Source of the DNA: Pseudomonas rhizophila
GTDB taxonomy: Bacteria; Pseudomonadota; Gammaproteobacteria; Pseudomonadales; Pseudomonadaceae
DNA: 64,000 nt
Direction of reading: 5' to 3'
Assembly (NCBI RefSeq): GCF_003033885.1
Contig: NZ_CP024081.1
Span: forward strand, 620,999-684,998
How positions within the stretch are numbered: the stretch's first letter is position 1; the number at the start of each line of letters is the position of its first letter. Under the pieces are notes generated by a model that saw only the letters and a program-made list of their open reading frames with translations, did no database searches and had not been told where the DNA came from. Made by a program: the position numbers and the translations under genes. Shown in pieces: positions 54,350 to 62,410 of this stretch.

Positions 54350-55315
54350 ATGGAAACCCCACTTTCCAATTCCGGAAACCCGGCGCCAAAAACGCTGCAT
54401 CGGGCGCCGCTGGCCCTCAGCGGGCTGGATTTCAAACTGCTCAAAGTGTTCAAGGCCGTGGTCGAGGCTGGCGGTTTCAGTGCGGCGCAGAACGAGCTGA
54501 ATGTGGGGTTGGCGGCCATCAGCAAACAAATTTCCGACCTTGAAATTCGTATCGGTATGCGCTTGTGCACCCGAGGTCGCGAGGGTTTTCATCTGACCGA
54601 AGAAGGCCGATTGGTCTATCAGGCGTCGATTGATTTATTTGCCTCGGTCGATAACTTTCGTGATCGCCTTAGTTCCGCGCAGAATGAACTTGTTGGCGAC
54701 CTGGGTGTGGGCGTTATTGACAATACTATTTCCGACATTAATTCGCCGTTAGTTGCAGCGCTTGAACGAATAAATAAAGAGTCACCGAAAGTAAGGTTTC
54801 AACTTCAGACCTCACAACTGGATGAGGTTGAAAGAGGGGTCGTAGAGGGGCGCCTGGTGGCCGGTATCGTGCCGGTTTATCAGAAGCGCGAAGAGTTTGA
54901 CTATTACGCGTTGTATGAAGAACGCTCAGAGGTCTACTGCGCGATCGGCCACCCGTTGTTTTCGGTGTCGGACGCAGAAATCGGCAGCAACGTACTCAAG
55001 GAGTACGAGTGCATCAACCATCGCTACGCGATCCATCGCGACAAACTGAATTTTGCCCGGTACGACAGTTTTTCCGCCTCGGCGACCCAGGTGGAAGCCG
55101 TGGCGCTGCTGATCAAGACCGGGCGCTTCGTGGGTTTTCTCCCACAGCATTACGCCGCGTCAATGGTGTCTGAAGGGCAATTGCGAGCCTTGCGGCCGGA
55201 CCTCATTCACATTAGCACACCGTTTAATCTGATCCTGCGTCACAACATCGTGCGCAGTCCGCTGGTGAAGGCATTTGCCCAGGCATTGGGCGTCGATTTG
55301 AAGGCGTCGACTTGA
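54350..55315 (+). CDS. LysR-family regulator of the lyase-ABC operon
   Basis: A 321-residue LysR protein with an N-terminal extension of about 25 residues before the helix-turn-helix (LLKVFKAVVEAGGFSAAQNE, NVGLAAISKQISDLE). It is divergent from the lyase gene across 296 bp (54054-54349) that hold A/T-rich sequence near 54265-54300 and no clear dyad. It is similar in layout to bauR at 23592 (GFSAA, RGREGFHLTEEGR against RGRAGFSLTEEGR), so the two belong to one subfamily. Probably activates the catabolic operon when the substrate is present. Confidence 0.87.
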   Translation: METPLSNSGNPAPKTLHRAPLALSGLDFKLLKVFKAVVEAGGFSAAQNELNVGLAAISKQISDLEIRIGMRLCTRGREGFHLTEEGRLVYQASIDLFASVDNFRDRLSSAQNELVGDLGVGVIDNTISDINSPLVAALERINKESPKVRFQLQTSQLDEVERGVVEGRLVAGIVPVYQKREEFDYYALYEERSEVYCAIGHPLFSVSDAEIGSNVLKEYECINHRYAIHRDKLNFARYDSFSASATQVEAVALLIKTGRFVGFLPQHYAASMVSEGQLRALRPDLIHISTPFNLILRHNIVRSPLVKAFAQALGVDLKAST

Positions 55316-55459
55316 TAACAATCATTAAGTAATAGATAGCTCCCGCCCCGACGACGCGGCAACCAAACTGATCTGGCTTGGGTTGCGTAATATCACAGCA
55401 AAGTGGGGCCCAGCGGCACATGACATCCCGCCGTACGGCCACGCAAGAGCACCCGAACT

Positions 55460-55509
55460 TGTGGCGAGGGGATTTATCCCCGCTGGGCTGCGCAGCAGCC
55501 CCAAAACCA
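55460..55509. repeat. Second-type Pseudomonas repeat, copy 2
   Basis: GTGGCGAGGGGATTTATCCC then GCTGGGCTGCGCAGCAGCCC, related to the copy at 43941-43990. The surrounding 55316-55687 gap holds nothing else that I can identify apart from the start of the next gene. Confidence 0.8.
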
Positions 55510-55687
55510 CCCAACCCGATACACCCGGCCCCGGAATTATTTAGTGGCTTGAAATTAAACCCGTTCCCTTCGCTATGTAGCCTTATCTGCAGGCTTCGGC
55601 ACTTAGGCCTTCTCCCGCAGGCCCGCCTTGCTAAAGTTCGCGATTCATAGGCCGACAGACTTCGTTTCCACCTCACGGATGATTCTA

Positions 55688-56359
55688 ATGTTCCGCTCTG
55701 TTTTTTCTGGCGTTGCTTTGCTCGCCGTCGCCGCTGCCTGCACTGCCCAGGCTCAGACCGTCACCACGCCCGAACAACTGCTGACCGAATTTTCCCGTTG
55801 CGATGCGCATTTCTTCGAGAGCCTGCGCGACGCCCGCCTGCCGGCAGGTACCGTGCGCCTGAGTGATTACGGCTCGGTCAAGGCACCGACCATCATGAGC
55901 CCGCTACAGGAAGGTGGCACTTACCAACACTTCGAAACGCCCCTGATCGTCAACGGCGTGCAGATGGTCGGCTATTACAACCAGGCCGAAACCATCAAGA
56001 ATGCCGGCAATTTTCTGTTCTGGGGTTTCGTAGCCGATGGTTCGCCGCAAGAGGTGGCCGCAAAACTCAAACCATTGATCGTCGATAACGCGCGTTTTGT
56101 CGGTCAGGGCAAAGCCATTACCCGCGCCGAAATTCGCCGCGTCGGTGACCCGATCGGCCAATGGCGCACCGAAGGATTGACCGGCCCCGGCGTCGTCACT
56201 CCGTTTGGTTTCGTAGACCGCGTGTTGATGGTCGACACGGGCGGCACAACACCGCCGCTGGCAGGGCACACCACCGTGTTCTGCTCGCTACAAGGCACCG
56301 TGACCGCGCCGCTCTTGCAGGTCTATCGCCCTGACCTCAACGCTCGTCTGTTCGACTAA
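55688..56359 (+). CDS. Secreted/periplasmic protein, unknown function
   Basis: A 223-residue protein with a signal peptide (SGVALLAVAAACTAQAQ, cleavage near residue 22). The mature part shows no known domain; the two cysteines (SRCDAHFF and VFCSLQG) could pair. ATG codons at 55679 and 55688 are both possible; GGA upstream favours the second. The stop is 14 bp before the TPR lipoprotein gene, so the two form an operon. Confidence 0.78.
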   Translation: MFRSVFSGVALLAVAAACTAQAQTVTTPEQLLTEFSRCDAHFFESLRDARLPAGTVRLSDYGSVKAPTIMSPLQEGGTYQHFETPLIVNGVQMVGYYNQAETIKNAGNFLFWGFVADGSPQEVAAKLKPLIVDNARFVGQGKAITRAEIRRVGDPIGQWRTEGLTGPGVVTPFGFVDRVLMVDTGGTTPPLAGHTTVFCSLQGTVTAPLLQVYRPDLNARLFD

Positions 56360-56373
56360 CAAGGATGCTTTTC

Positions 56374-57060
56374 ATGAATGCTCGCTGGCCCGCACTGATC
56401 GCCTGCTCCCTCATCCTCACAGGATGTGCCGGAATGCAGAACCCGCAAAAAGCCAACCTCGCGCACTGCACAAATCAGATTAAGGCGTCCAAAGCCGAAA
56501 ATTACCCTCTGGCGCTACAGGAAGGTGATCTATGCCTGCAGAAAAATACCTTGCCCGCCTCGCTGGAAAGTTTGATTTACGCGGTGCAGGCCGACGCCCA
56601 CAGCAACCTCAAGCATTTCCCCGAAGCGGTGGCTGCCAAGGAAAAATCCATCCAATTGGAGGCCAAGCCTGATGCGCGCGCCAATCTGGATTTGAGCAGC
56701 ATGTATCGCGACGCTGGCAACCCGAAAAAAGCGCTTGAACTTGTGCAGTACAACCTCGACAACGGACTGGGAGAAGCCGGAAAGGGCTCCGGCTTCCACA
56801 TGCCGACCTACTATCATCAGGGCCTCGCGCTGACAGACCTGGGTCAGTACCGAGAGGCCGCTGAAGCATTCAGCACCGGCCTTGAGCGCCAGGCGGACTA
56901 TGCCTGGGCCTATTACGAGCGTGGGATCGCGTACGACCATTTGGGAGATAAGGACGGCGCCAAGGCCGACTTCATGAAGTTCTCGCAGATCGTCAACAAG
57001 AAGTACGTACGTGAGGAGCACAAGGCCAAGCTCGCCGAGTACAAGATTTCCATGCCGTGA
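56374..57060 (+). CDS. TPR-repeat lipoprotein
   Basis: A 228-residue lipoprotein: lipobox LILTGC with the acylated Cys at about 18, then three or more tetratricopeptide repeats (PKKALELVQYNLDNGLG, YREAAEAFSTGLERQADYA, AWAYYERGIAYDHLGDKDGA). ATG 56374 has AAGG at the right distance; another ATG lies nine bases upstream. TPR lipoproteins scaffold envelope complexes. Its stop overlaps the GTG start of the next small gene. Confidence 0.85.
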   Translation: MNARWPALIACSLILTGCAGMQNPQKANLAHCTNQIKASKAENYPLALQEGDLCLQKNTLPASLESLIYAVQADAHSNLKHFPEAVAAKEKSIQLEAKPDARANLDLSSMYRDAGNPKKALELVQYNLDNGLGEAGKGSGFHMPTYYHQGLALTDLGQYREAAEAFSTGLERQADYAWAYYERGIAYDHLGDKDGAKADFMKFSQIVNKKYVREEHKAKLAEYKISMP

Positions 57061-57224
57061 GGTGGTTTCCCAAAATAAATAGCATCGCCACCGAGCTACA
57101 CACGTATCGCTCCGGTTTTTTTGTCATGACTGGCGGTGTACTGCTGACATTGGTGTTCCTGTGTATTTCCTTCAGGACGTTCGGTCGCATTTATCGCATG
57201 AAAGAAGAAGACCGCTTCTATTGA
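57057..57224 (+). CDS. Small single-helix membrane protein (55 aa)
   Basis: A 55-codon frame beginning with GTG at 57057, whose start overlaps the TPR gene stop (GTGA). The product begins MRWFPKIN and has one hydrophobic helix (VMTGGVLLTLVFLCISF, about 24-40) with a basic stretch after it (RTFGRIYRMK), giving cytosolic ends by the positive-inside rule. The overlap suggests translational coupling. No homologue recognised. Confidence 0.6.
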   Translation: MRWFPKINSIATELHTYRSGFFVMTGGVLLTLVFLCISFRTFGRIYRMKEEDRFY

Positions 57225-57285
57225 AACGGTTGTCAGTCATGGCGCCCAGAGCCCCCATTCATCCAGGTAATCGGTTTCCCCACCC

Positions 57286-57981
57286 ATGAAAAAGTTGATT
57301 CTCGCGTTGCTTTCGGTCGTCCTGCTTTCCGGGTGTGTAACCAAGTCTTTGAGTGTCGAAGACCGCCACCAGATCAAAACGATCAAGATCCTTCCCGTGT
57401 ACTTTGCCGTAGAAAACTTCAAATACACGAGCATGACTCAGGCGTGGGGTGCAGGCCTGGGTGCTGGAGCAGGCGCAGCGACTGGCATGTTGGCCGGAGC
57501 ATCGAGCGCTGGCACAAGCGCGTTGACGGGCGCCGGCTCGGTCGTGGGCACCAAGGCGGCCGATGGCGCGACGGCGGATATTTCCCAAGCGATTCTGAAC
57601 AACATGCAAGCCCACGGTATCGATGTGGGCAAACTGGTGCGTGAAAGCTTCGAGAGGCGCATCAAGCAAGAAGGGCTGTTCACCATCGTGGCGCAAGGCG
57701 AGAGAGCGGATGCCGACGTTGAAATCATGGTCATGCAGTGGGGGCTTAGCCTGAAAAACTACAGCTCTGTGCTTTACCCAGTCATTGGTGTCAACGGCTC
57801 CATGAAACGCAGCGGCACCTCGGTTTGGCGCAACTTCAATACCATTTCGGCATTCAATGAAAGCAACACCCTCGCTTACACCCCTGAGCAGTACGCCACC
57901 GATCCCGAAGCAGCGCGTGCGGCGTTTTCCCGGGTGTCTGATTTGGCTGTAGGTAAGCTGATTGAAGACCTGAAGCAATAA
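57286..57981 (+). CDS. Lipoprotein with glycine-zipper segment
   Basis: A 231-residue lipoprotein: lipobox LLSGC (Cys17), then a Gly/Ala-rich stretch at about 47-85 (GAGLGAGAGAATGMLAG) that looks like a glycine zipper, then a soluble domain. No known family beyond a general lipoprotein type. ATG 57286 has only a weak ribosome site. Third member of the envelope-protein run that begins at 55688. Confidence 0.8.
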   Translation: MKKLILALLSVVLLSGCVTKSLSVEDRHQIKTIKILPVYFAVENFKYTSMTQAWGAGLGAGAGAATGMLAGASSAGTSALTGAGSVVGTKAADGATADISQAILNNMQAHGIDVGKLVRESFERRIKQEGLFTIVAQGERADADVEIMVMQWGLSLKNYSSVLYPVIGVNGSMKRSGTSVWRNFNTISAFNESNTLAYTPEQYATDPEAARAAFSRVSDLAVGKLIEDLKQ

Positions 57982-58034
57982 TGGCTCAGGCGAAACGGAG
58001 AGCTGCACGCCTCCTCATGGATTAGGAGCTATTG

Positions 58035-58640
58035 ATGACCGTTGTCTCGACACTTAGGCAGTACTCGGTAAAAAGCTGGGCCGTTATCGTCGCAATTGTT
58101 GGCTTAATGGCGGGGTTCCCCAGCATTTCATCCTGGTTGGCCGAAATGAGGACCGACTACTACAAAAGCCATTTCATTGGACGTTGGACCGAGCAGTTCA
58201 GCTATCCCAATGCCGGCGGGGTTCAGTTCGAGTTCAAGGGCATGATCGAGTACTTCGCCAACAACCATTACAACGTTAGCGGCGTGGCCGCATTGGTTGG
58301 GACAGATCATTCGAAACCCTATCGGTTCGAATACAGCGTAAATGGCGCGGGTAATTGGAGTGCTGACAGCGAGTACCTTTCCTTCACATTGGAGCAGATG
58401 AAGACGTTGCCCAAGGCCTATACGCTTGACGGCGTAGCTATTCCGCCTTTGATGGTGGCGCATTTTGTCGGCCCCAGCATGCCCAACCTCAGTGATATCT
58501 ACCCGGCAGGGGCATCGGGGCAGGCGCGCATCAAGGAGGTGGAGAAGAACAAGATTGTCTTGGAACAAATGGACTTGGCCGGCAAGCCCTTCATCGTGAC
58601 TACCCACCGCCAGGTAGCTGACCCGTCAGAGAAGCCTTGA
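58035..58640 (+). CDS. Membrane-anchored protein, unknown function
   Basis: A 201-residue protein with one N-terminal helix (SWAVIVAIVGLMAGFPSI, about 15-32) and an extracytoplasmic beta-rich domain. TAGGAG lies seven bases before ATG 58035. Unrecognised family; its plan resembles the protein at 40294 (helix then beta domain) but I see no clear sequence similarity. Confidence 0.7.
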   Translation: MTVVSTLRQYSVKSWAVIVAIVGLMAGFPSISSWLAEMRTDYYKSHFIGRWTEQFSYPNAGGVQFEFKGMIEYFANNHYNVSGVAALVGTDHSKPYRFEYSVNGAGNWSADSEYLSFTLEQMKTLPKAYTLDGVAIPPLMVAHFVGPSMPNLSDIYPAGASGQARIKEVEKNKIVLEQMDLAGKPFIVTTHRQVADPSEKP

Positions 58641-58787
58641 TTTGAGGCTAGGTATCCGCGGGGGGCGACCCACAATCTCGCGTCGCACATCACCGACCCT
58701 ACCTGAGGCGCTTAGTCGGTACCATTTGCGAAAAACCCCATCAGCTAAGACAAAATCCCCGCCTTCCCAGACTCGATAAGGATGACT

Positions 58788-59021
58788 ATGAATGAGTTTG
58801 GCCTATACGCGTTGGCATACGTAGTGTTCCTGCTGTTGTTTTTCTATATGAAATCCTACGGCCTCAGGAAATGGCTAGGCATCGCCCTGGTTGCCCTGGG
58901 GTTTGCGAGCATTTTTACACTGCCGTCTTTCGTCTCGGGTTTTGATCTGGGTATCGCCTCAACCAGTGCTATTGGCATCGGAGCGGCACTGTTTTTTAGC
59001 CGGGCACGGTATGTGGCGTGA
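58788..59021 (+). CDS. Small membrane protein (77 aa)
   Basis: A 77-residue protein with three hydrophobic helices (YALAYVVFLLLFFYM, LGIALVALGFASIFTL, SAIGIGAALFFS). AAGG lies six bases before ATG 58788. Function unknown. The 59022-59226 gap behind it shows no feature that I can name. Confidence 0.7.
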   Translation: MNEFGLYALAYVVFLLLFFYMKSYGLRKWLGIALVALGFASIFTLPSFVSGFDLGIASTSAIGIGAALFFSRARYVA

Positions 59022-59226
59022 ACCTAAGGAACGAGTCAGTCATCCCTGCCCCCAAGTGGGTGAATGGGGCTTTGATGTGAGGCTGGGATGATGACTTGGA
59101 ACTGGCGGATGCCTCCTTGCATCGGTTGGCGCTGGAGCAAGCTGGTGAGGTGATGACCGGATAAGATTTAAGGCGCGCTGAGGCATAAAATCGACGCTAC
59201 CTGCTAACACGAGCGGAGCAGCAACC

Positions 59227-59456
59227 ATGGAATACGACGACAGATTGATAGAAGAAGCTGTGCTTGCCTTATTGGCAGCCTTCAGCTCCGACACCGGCAA
59301 CGCCTGGAAAGGTTTCGACTTCGAGGTCATGAACCGAGGCATGAACAAGGTCTCATCAGCGATCCGGTAAACAGGAATAAGTCGATCTGGTTGACGGAAG
59401 AAGGGTTGGAGCGAGGCCGGCAGATTGCCGAGCGGTTGTTTGGAAAGAAGAGTTGA
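59227..59456 (+). pseudogene. DUF6429-like gene broken by a one-base deletion
   Basis: From ATG 59227 the frame reads MEYDDRLIEEAVLALLAAF and continues to DFEVMNR, then hits a stop at 59367-59369. Shifting by one base after CGAGG (near 59337) restores HEQGLISDPVNRNKSIWLT and LERGRQIAERLFGKKS to the stop at 59454-59456. The combined product would be 76 residues, and the length (230 bp) is one short of a multiple of three. The restored protein fits small Pseudomonas DUF6429 proteins. A sequencing error is an alternative. Confidence 0.7.
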
Positions 59457-59542
59457 GGGTGCGCGTCGCCTTGTGATCGCACGCCGGAAGCCATAGCAAA
59501 CCCTATCGAAAGCCTGGCTTCAGCTAATGCCATGTTAGGTGA

Positions 59543-59809
59543 TCATTCGTCGCCCAGCACAACTCGGCCAAACCTGGCGTTCTTATCCTGCGGCGTAACT
59601 GCCAATAGCTGATCGAGGCGAATCTCCTGGCGGCCGTCCGTGGTTTCGACTTCGAGAAACTCTTCCCGGGTGGAAGCGGTTCGCGTGGTGATCGCACGGG
59701 CTGTCAGGCGTTGGCCGTTAGTTAGCTCGATGTCCAGCGTATAGCCGCATAGGCAGGCAATTTCCAGGTAGTCGTGCAGGTCGCAGTGCAACGGTTTATA
59801 GGTGCTCAT
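59543..59809 (-). CDS. rof: Rho-binding antiterminator
   Basis: An 88-residue Rof/YaeO-family protein. The family pattern is clear: YKPLHCDLHDYLEIAC near the start, LTNGQRLTARA in the core and EIRLDQLLAV at the end. Rof binds the RNA site of the Rho termination factor and lowers Rho-dependent termination. It is a single gene in front of the bacteriocin pair, with which it shares the strand. Confidence 0.85.
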   Translation of the reverse strand: MSTYKPLHCDLHDYLEIACLCGYTLDIELTNGQRLTARAITTRTASTREEFLEVETTDGRQEIRLDQLLAVTPQDKNARFGRVVLGDE

Positions 59810-59937
59810 CTCATGCCTCGCAGCCTTGCAATTTAAGAATGGAAAAGCCCTGCTTGGCGGTGGCTTCGCCGATCTCAGGGATACGTCTCGAATTGGTCCT
59901 TAACGGTGCAAATAAACAATAGCTGTCGCTCTGAAAG

Positions 59938-60162
59938 TTAGTTGCTGCTGGTTAAAAAAAGCAATAGGTTTCGGGGCAGCTCTATTGAGCAAGCATTTTC
60001 CAATGCTTCAATTTGAGATGTGTTCAGTTCGTAATCGTAAAAGTAGTTCTCTTCTTTGGTCCAGTTCATTATTTTTGCTAGAGCCTGAGTGTCAATGCAG
60101 AGCGTTTTTTCGTATGAAGCGAAGTCGTCGCCGGCAATGACACCCATTATTTTGTGTTTCAT
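59938..60162 (-). CDS. Candidate immunity protein of the E3-type pyocin
   Basis: A 74-residue acidic protein starting MKHKIMGVIAGDDFASYEK. Its ATG at 60162 overlaps the pyocin stop (ATGA), the usual coupling of a nuclease bacteriocin to its immunity gene. The sequence does not resemble colicin E3/cloacin immunity protein (Im3 begins MGLKLDLTWFDK), so if it is the immunity factor it is from another family. Function is deduced from position. Confidence 0.65.
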   Translation of the reverse strand: MKHKIMGVIAGDDFASYEKTLCIDTQALAKIMNWTKEENYFYDYELNTSQIEALENACSIELPRNLLLFLTSSN

Positions 60163-61346
60163 GGTTCTACCCACCTCGTTGGGTTAGCTGGTTTGGTTTG
60201 GGCTCCCGTAATAGGGTCGAATTCGCCCAAGTGCTTTCCACGCTTGTTATATTTTTCTACTGCGCCATGTTGGAAATCCCATTCATATATTAATTTCTCA
60301 TTGTCCTTCCAGCGAGGACGTAACCCTCCTCCTTTCATGCGGGTTTTGGGTGGCGCCCATTTGGCACTTGGAAAAGCGGGTAAAAAATCTGGTTTCGGGT
60401 GGTAGTCATGATGGGCCGTACTCACCACAACATAAACCGGCCGAACCCCCGAATCCGCCGGAAACACCAGGATGAAATCCCTGTACTCCGGCGGATAGAT
60501 CGGATCGACGATGATGCTGTCAGCCATCGGCGTCGGCGGGTAGATCCAAATAGGCGGTGCCTGGGGCGCCGCTTCCAAGGCGGGAATGCCGAGGGTGTCA
60601 GCTGGATTGGTGGCCGGTGTCCAGATCAGTTCGATGCCATCCCCCAGGTCGGCGATGAACTGATCGGCTCGCGACGTGAACTGAACAACATCAACCATTT
60701 CCCAATCGTGGTTTTGACCGGTGTAAAAGCCATACCCCTTGAGACTGCCGTCGGCCTGCTGCTCGATGCTCAGGCGCATGCGGCTGCGGGCCTGTTTGAG
60801 GTTGCGTAACTGGTCTTCGCTGTAGAGCGCGCTGTCACCCAGATTGGACGGCCAGAGCAGGGCGACGATGCCGGTTAGCAGCGCTGCGCCGACGGTGCCG
60901 CCGGCAGCCGCAGCCGTGGAAGTTGCCGAACCGCCCAGCGCGAGCCTGCCCAAGGTAACCGGAACCGTGCCAGCGCCGATCCGCTTGAGGGGAATCGTGC
61001 CGGACGGGTCGGCGCTCCGGCCGCCGAGCCACATGAGGTCGCCGTACTGCTTGACCAGATCTGCCGGCACGTAGCCGTTGGGGTTGCTGTAATCGATGAT
61101 GCCGTTGGGGAGCTTGCAGCTCTTGGCAAACACGCATCCGGTTGCGGTGGACAACGGCTTGTTATCCACCGTGGCCCAGCGCGCTTGTTCATAGGCAGCC
61201 TGCCGGGCAAGCATGGCTTGGTAAGCCTGCTGTCGGGTTTCGCGCTCGGCCAGTTCGCTGGCGGTCATGTCCCGATAAGTGACGTGATACCCATCGCCGC
61301 TGGGTGGGTTTCGGACCTGGGGGATGTCTTTTTTGCGTGTCGCCAC
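60159..61346 (-). CDS. S-type pyocin with colicin E3-type rRNase domain
   Basis: A 395-residue bacteriocin. The middle (about 165-310) is a pyocin translocation-type domain (YSEDQLRNLKQARSRM, GYGFYTGQNHDWEMVD, PPEYRDFILVFPADSGV). The C-terminal 85 residues are an E3-type nuclease: the catalytic residues Asp357, His360 and Glu364 in YEWDFQHGAVE have the spacing of Asp510/His513/Glu517 in colicin E3, which cuts 16S rRNA. The N-terminal part is short, with no obvious receptor domain. GTG 61346 (before ATRKKDIPQ) is the likely start; a TTG at 61448 is the alternative. Confidence 0.88.
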   Translation of the reverse strand: MATRKKDIPQVRNPPSGDGYHVTYRDMTASELAERETRQQAYQAMLARQAAYEQARWATVDNKPLSTATGCVFAKSCKLPNGIIDYSNPNGYVPADLVKQYGDLMWLGGRSADPSGTIPLKRIGAGTVPVTLGRLALGGSATSTAAAAGGTVGAALLTGIVALLWPSNLGDSALYSEDQLRNLKQARSRMRLSIEQQADGSLKGYGFYTGQNHDWEMVDVVQFTSRADQFIADLGDGIELIWTPATNPADTLGIPALEAAPQAPPIWIYPPTPMADSIIVDPIYPPEYRDFILVFPADSGVRPVYVVVSTAHHDYHPKPDFLPAFPSAKWAPPKTRMKGGGLRPRWKDNEKLIYEWDFQHGAVEKYNKRGKHLGEFDPITGAQTKPANPTRWVEP

Positions 61347-61841
61347 GTAGTGAGTCTCGTCCGGAAAAAATGCAGGACAGACGCTAACGCGTGAAGAGAG
61401 GGGCGCGATGTAGGCGCTTTCTTGAAGTGGTTGTTCTGGTTTCCTCAATACCGGTAGGACTGGCTATTTGAGGCTCGGAACAATCTGAAGCGTCAGATCG
61501 GGCTGTCAGTCATTGGGCGCCCGCCATTCGCCAGCCGACCTCGCCTTGCGCCTTTGCCTACAACTACGCCAGAATCCGCCGGCTTGTTCGCCTTGGGTTG
61601 CATCGGTAGTTTGGGACCTGTCACTGCTCATCAGTGATCGGGTTTAGTCGCCCGTCGTTGCTAAGTCGCTCAAGCGTCCATCAGTCAGGTATCCCCATCC
61701 CTGCACTCGATGGTGGCTGTGCGCAGGGCGCCCTCGGGCGCGCCGATTCCTTAGCTCGTCGGTCGACTAACCTGCGTACAGCTGCCTCCCAATCGTTTAG
61801 TCGCGAGCGGGAAGTAGCCTCAACCAAAGAGAGCTAAGGCT
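61347..61841. other. Divergent upstream region of pyocin and DUF6124 genes
   Basis: About 495 bp without a convincing gene (some could belong to the pyocin start if TTG 61448 is used). It holds the TCAGTGATCGGGTT motif (61631-61644) shared with 44448-44461, and TTAGTCG and GACTAAC words at 61644-61650, 61771-61776 and 61796-61803. Nothing else is recognised. Confidence 0.4.
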
Positions 61842-62201
61842 ATGGTCAAAATTACACCGAATCCTCCAGTTACAGACGAACCCACATCCCGTGCTCAGTC
61901 TGCCCGTAACAAAAAGCTCGACGAAGCGGCCACTCGTGCCCTGGATTACTACCTGAAACCCAAGCCTAAGGGCGAAGCGTCTGACAAGACCGACTCCATT
62001 TTTCGGATTGATCCGGGGGTTGATTCTGAGTGTTTGCTTGCGAATCTGAGTGAAAACCTGGCTTCGGCGAATGCCATGATCAGTGATCTGGCGTTTGATC
62101 TGGATGGGTCGCGACGGCATGTTGCATTGGGGATTTTGCAGGTGATTGAGGTGAGTGAATTGTTGGCTAATCGGGCGTTGGATATTGTTGAGGTGAGGTA
62201 G
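61842..62201 (+). CDS. DUF6124-family protein
   Basis: A 119-residue cytosolic protein. The family start is visible (KITPNPPVTDEP, then KLDEAATRALDYYLKPK) with a helical C-terminal part (ANAMISDLAFDLDGSRRHVA). DUF6124 proteins are common and often multi-copy in Pseudomonas; their function is unknown. GAGAG before the ATG may serve as a ribosome site. A strong terminator follows. Confidence 0.82.
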   Translation: MVKITPNPPVTDEPTSRAQSARNKKLDEAATRALDYYLKPKPKGEASDKTDSIFRIDPGVDSECLLANLSENLASANAMISDLAFDLDGSRRHVALGILQVIEVSELLANRALDIVEVR

Positions 62202-62232
62202 GGGCTGCAGCGCTATGTGCCGCCTGGATCAA

Positions 62233-62258
62233 AAAAGGTCTTGCTAGCAAGACCTTTT
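62233..62258. terminator. Bidirectional rho-independent terminator
   Basis: A perfect palindrome: AAAAGGTCTTGC (62233-62244) and GCAAGACCTTTT (62247-62258) with a two-base centre. Poly-A and poly-T flanks allow termination from both sides. It closes the DUF6124 gene. The following gap up to 62410 holds nothing else. Confidence 0.9.
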
Positions 62259-62410
62259 ATTTCCGAGGGAGACTCGAGACTACCATAAGATCCGTGGCTC
62301 GCAGGCCGATTGTGAGGTTTGGGATACATGGAGGGATACACGGTGGTGGGGGCTGGCACACCCTCTAATATGGGATAGTGTTCTGCACCTCACAAAGGAG
62401 TACGTCTTCG

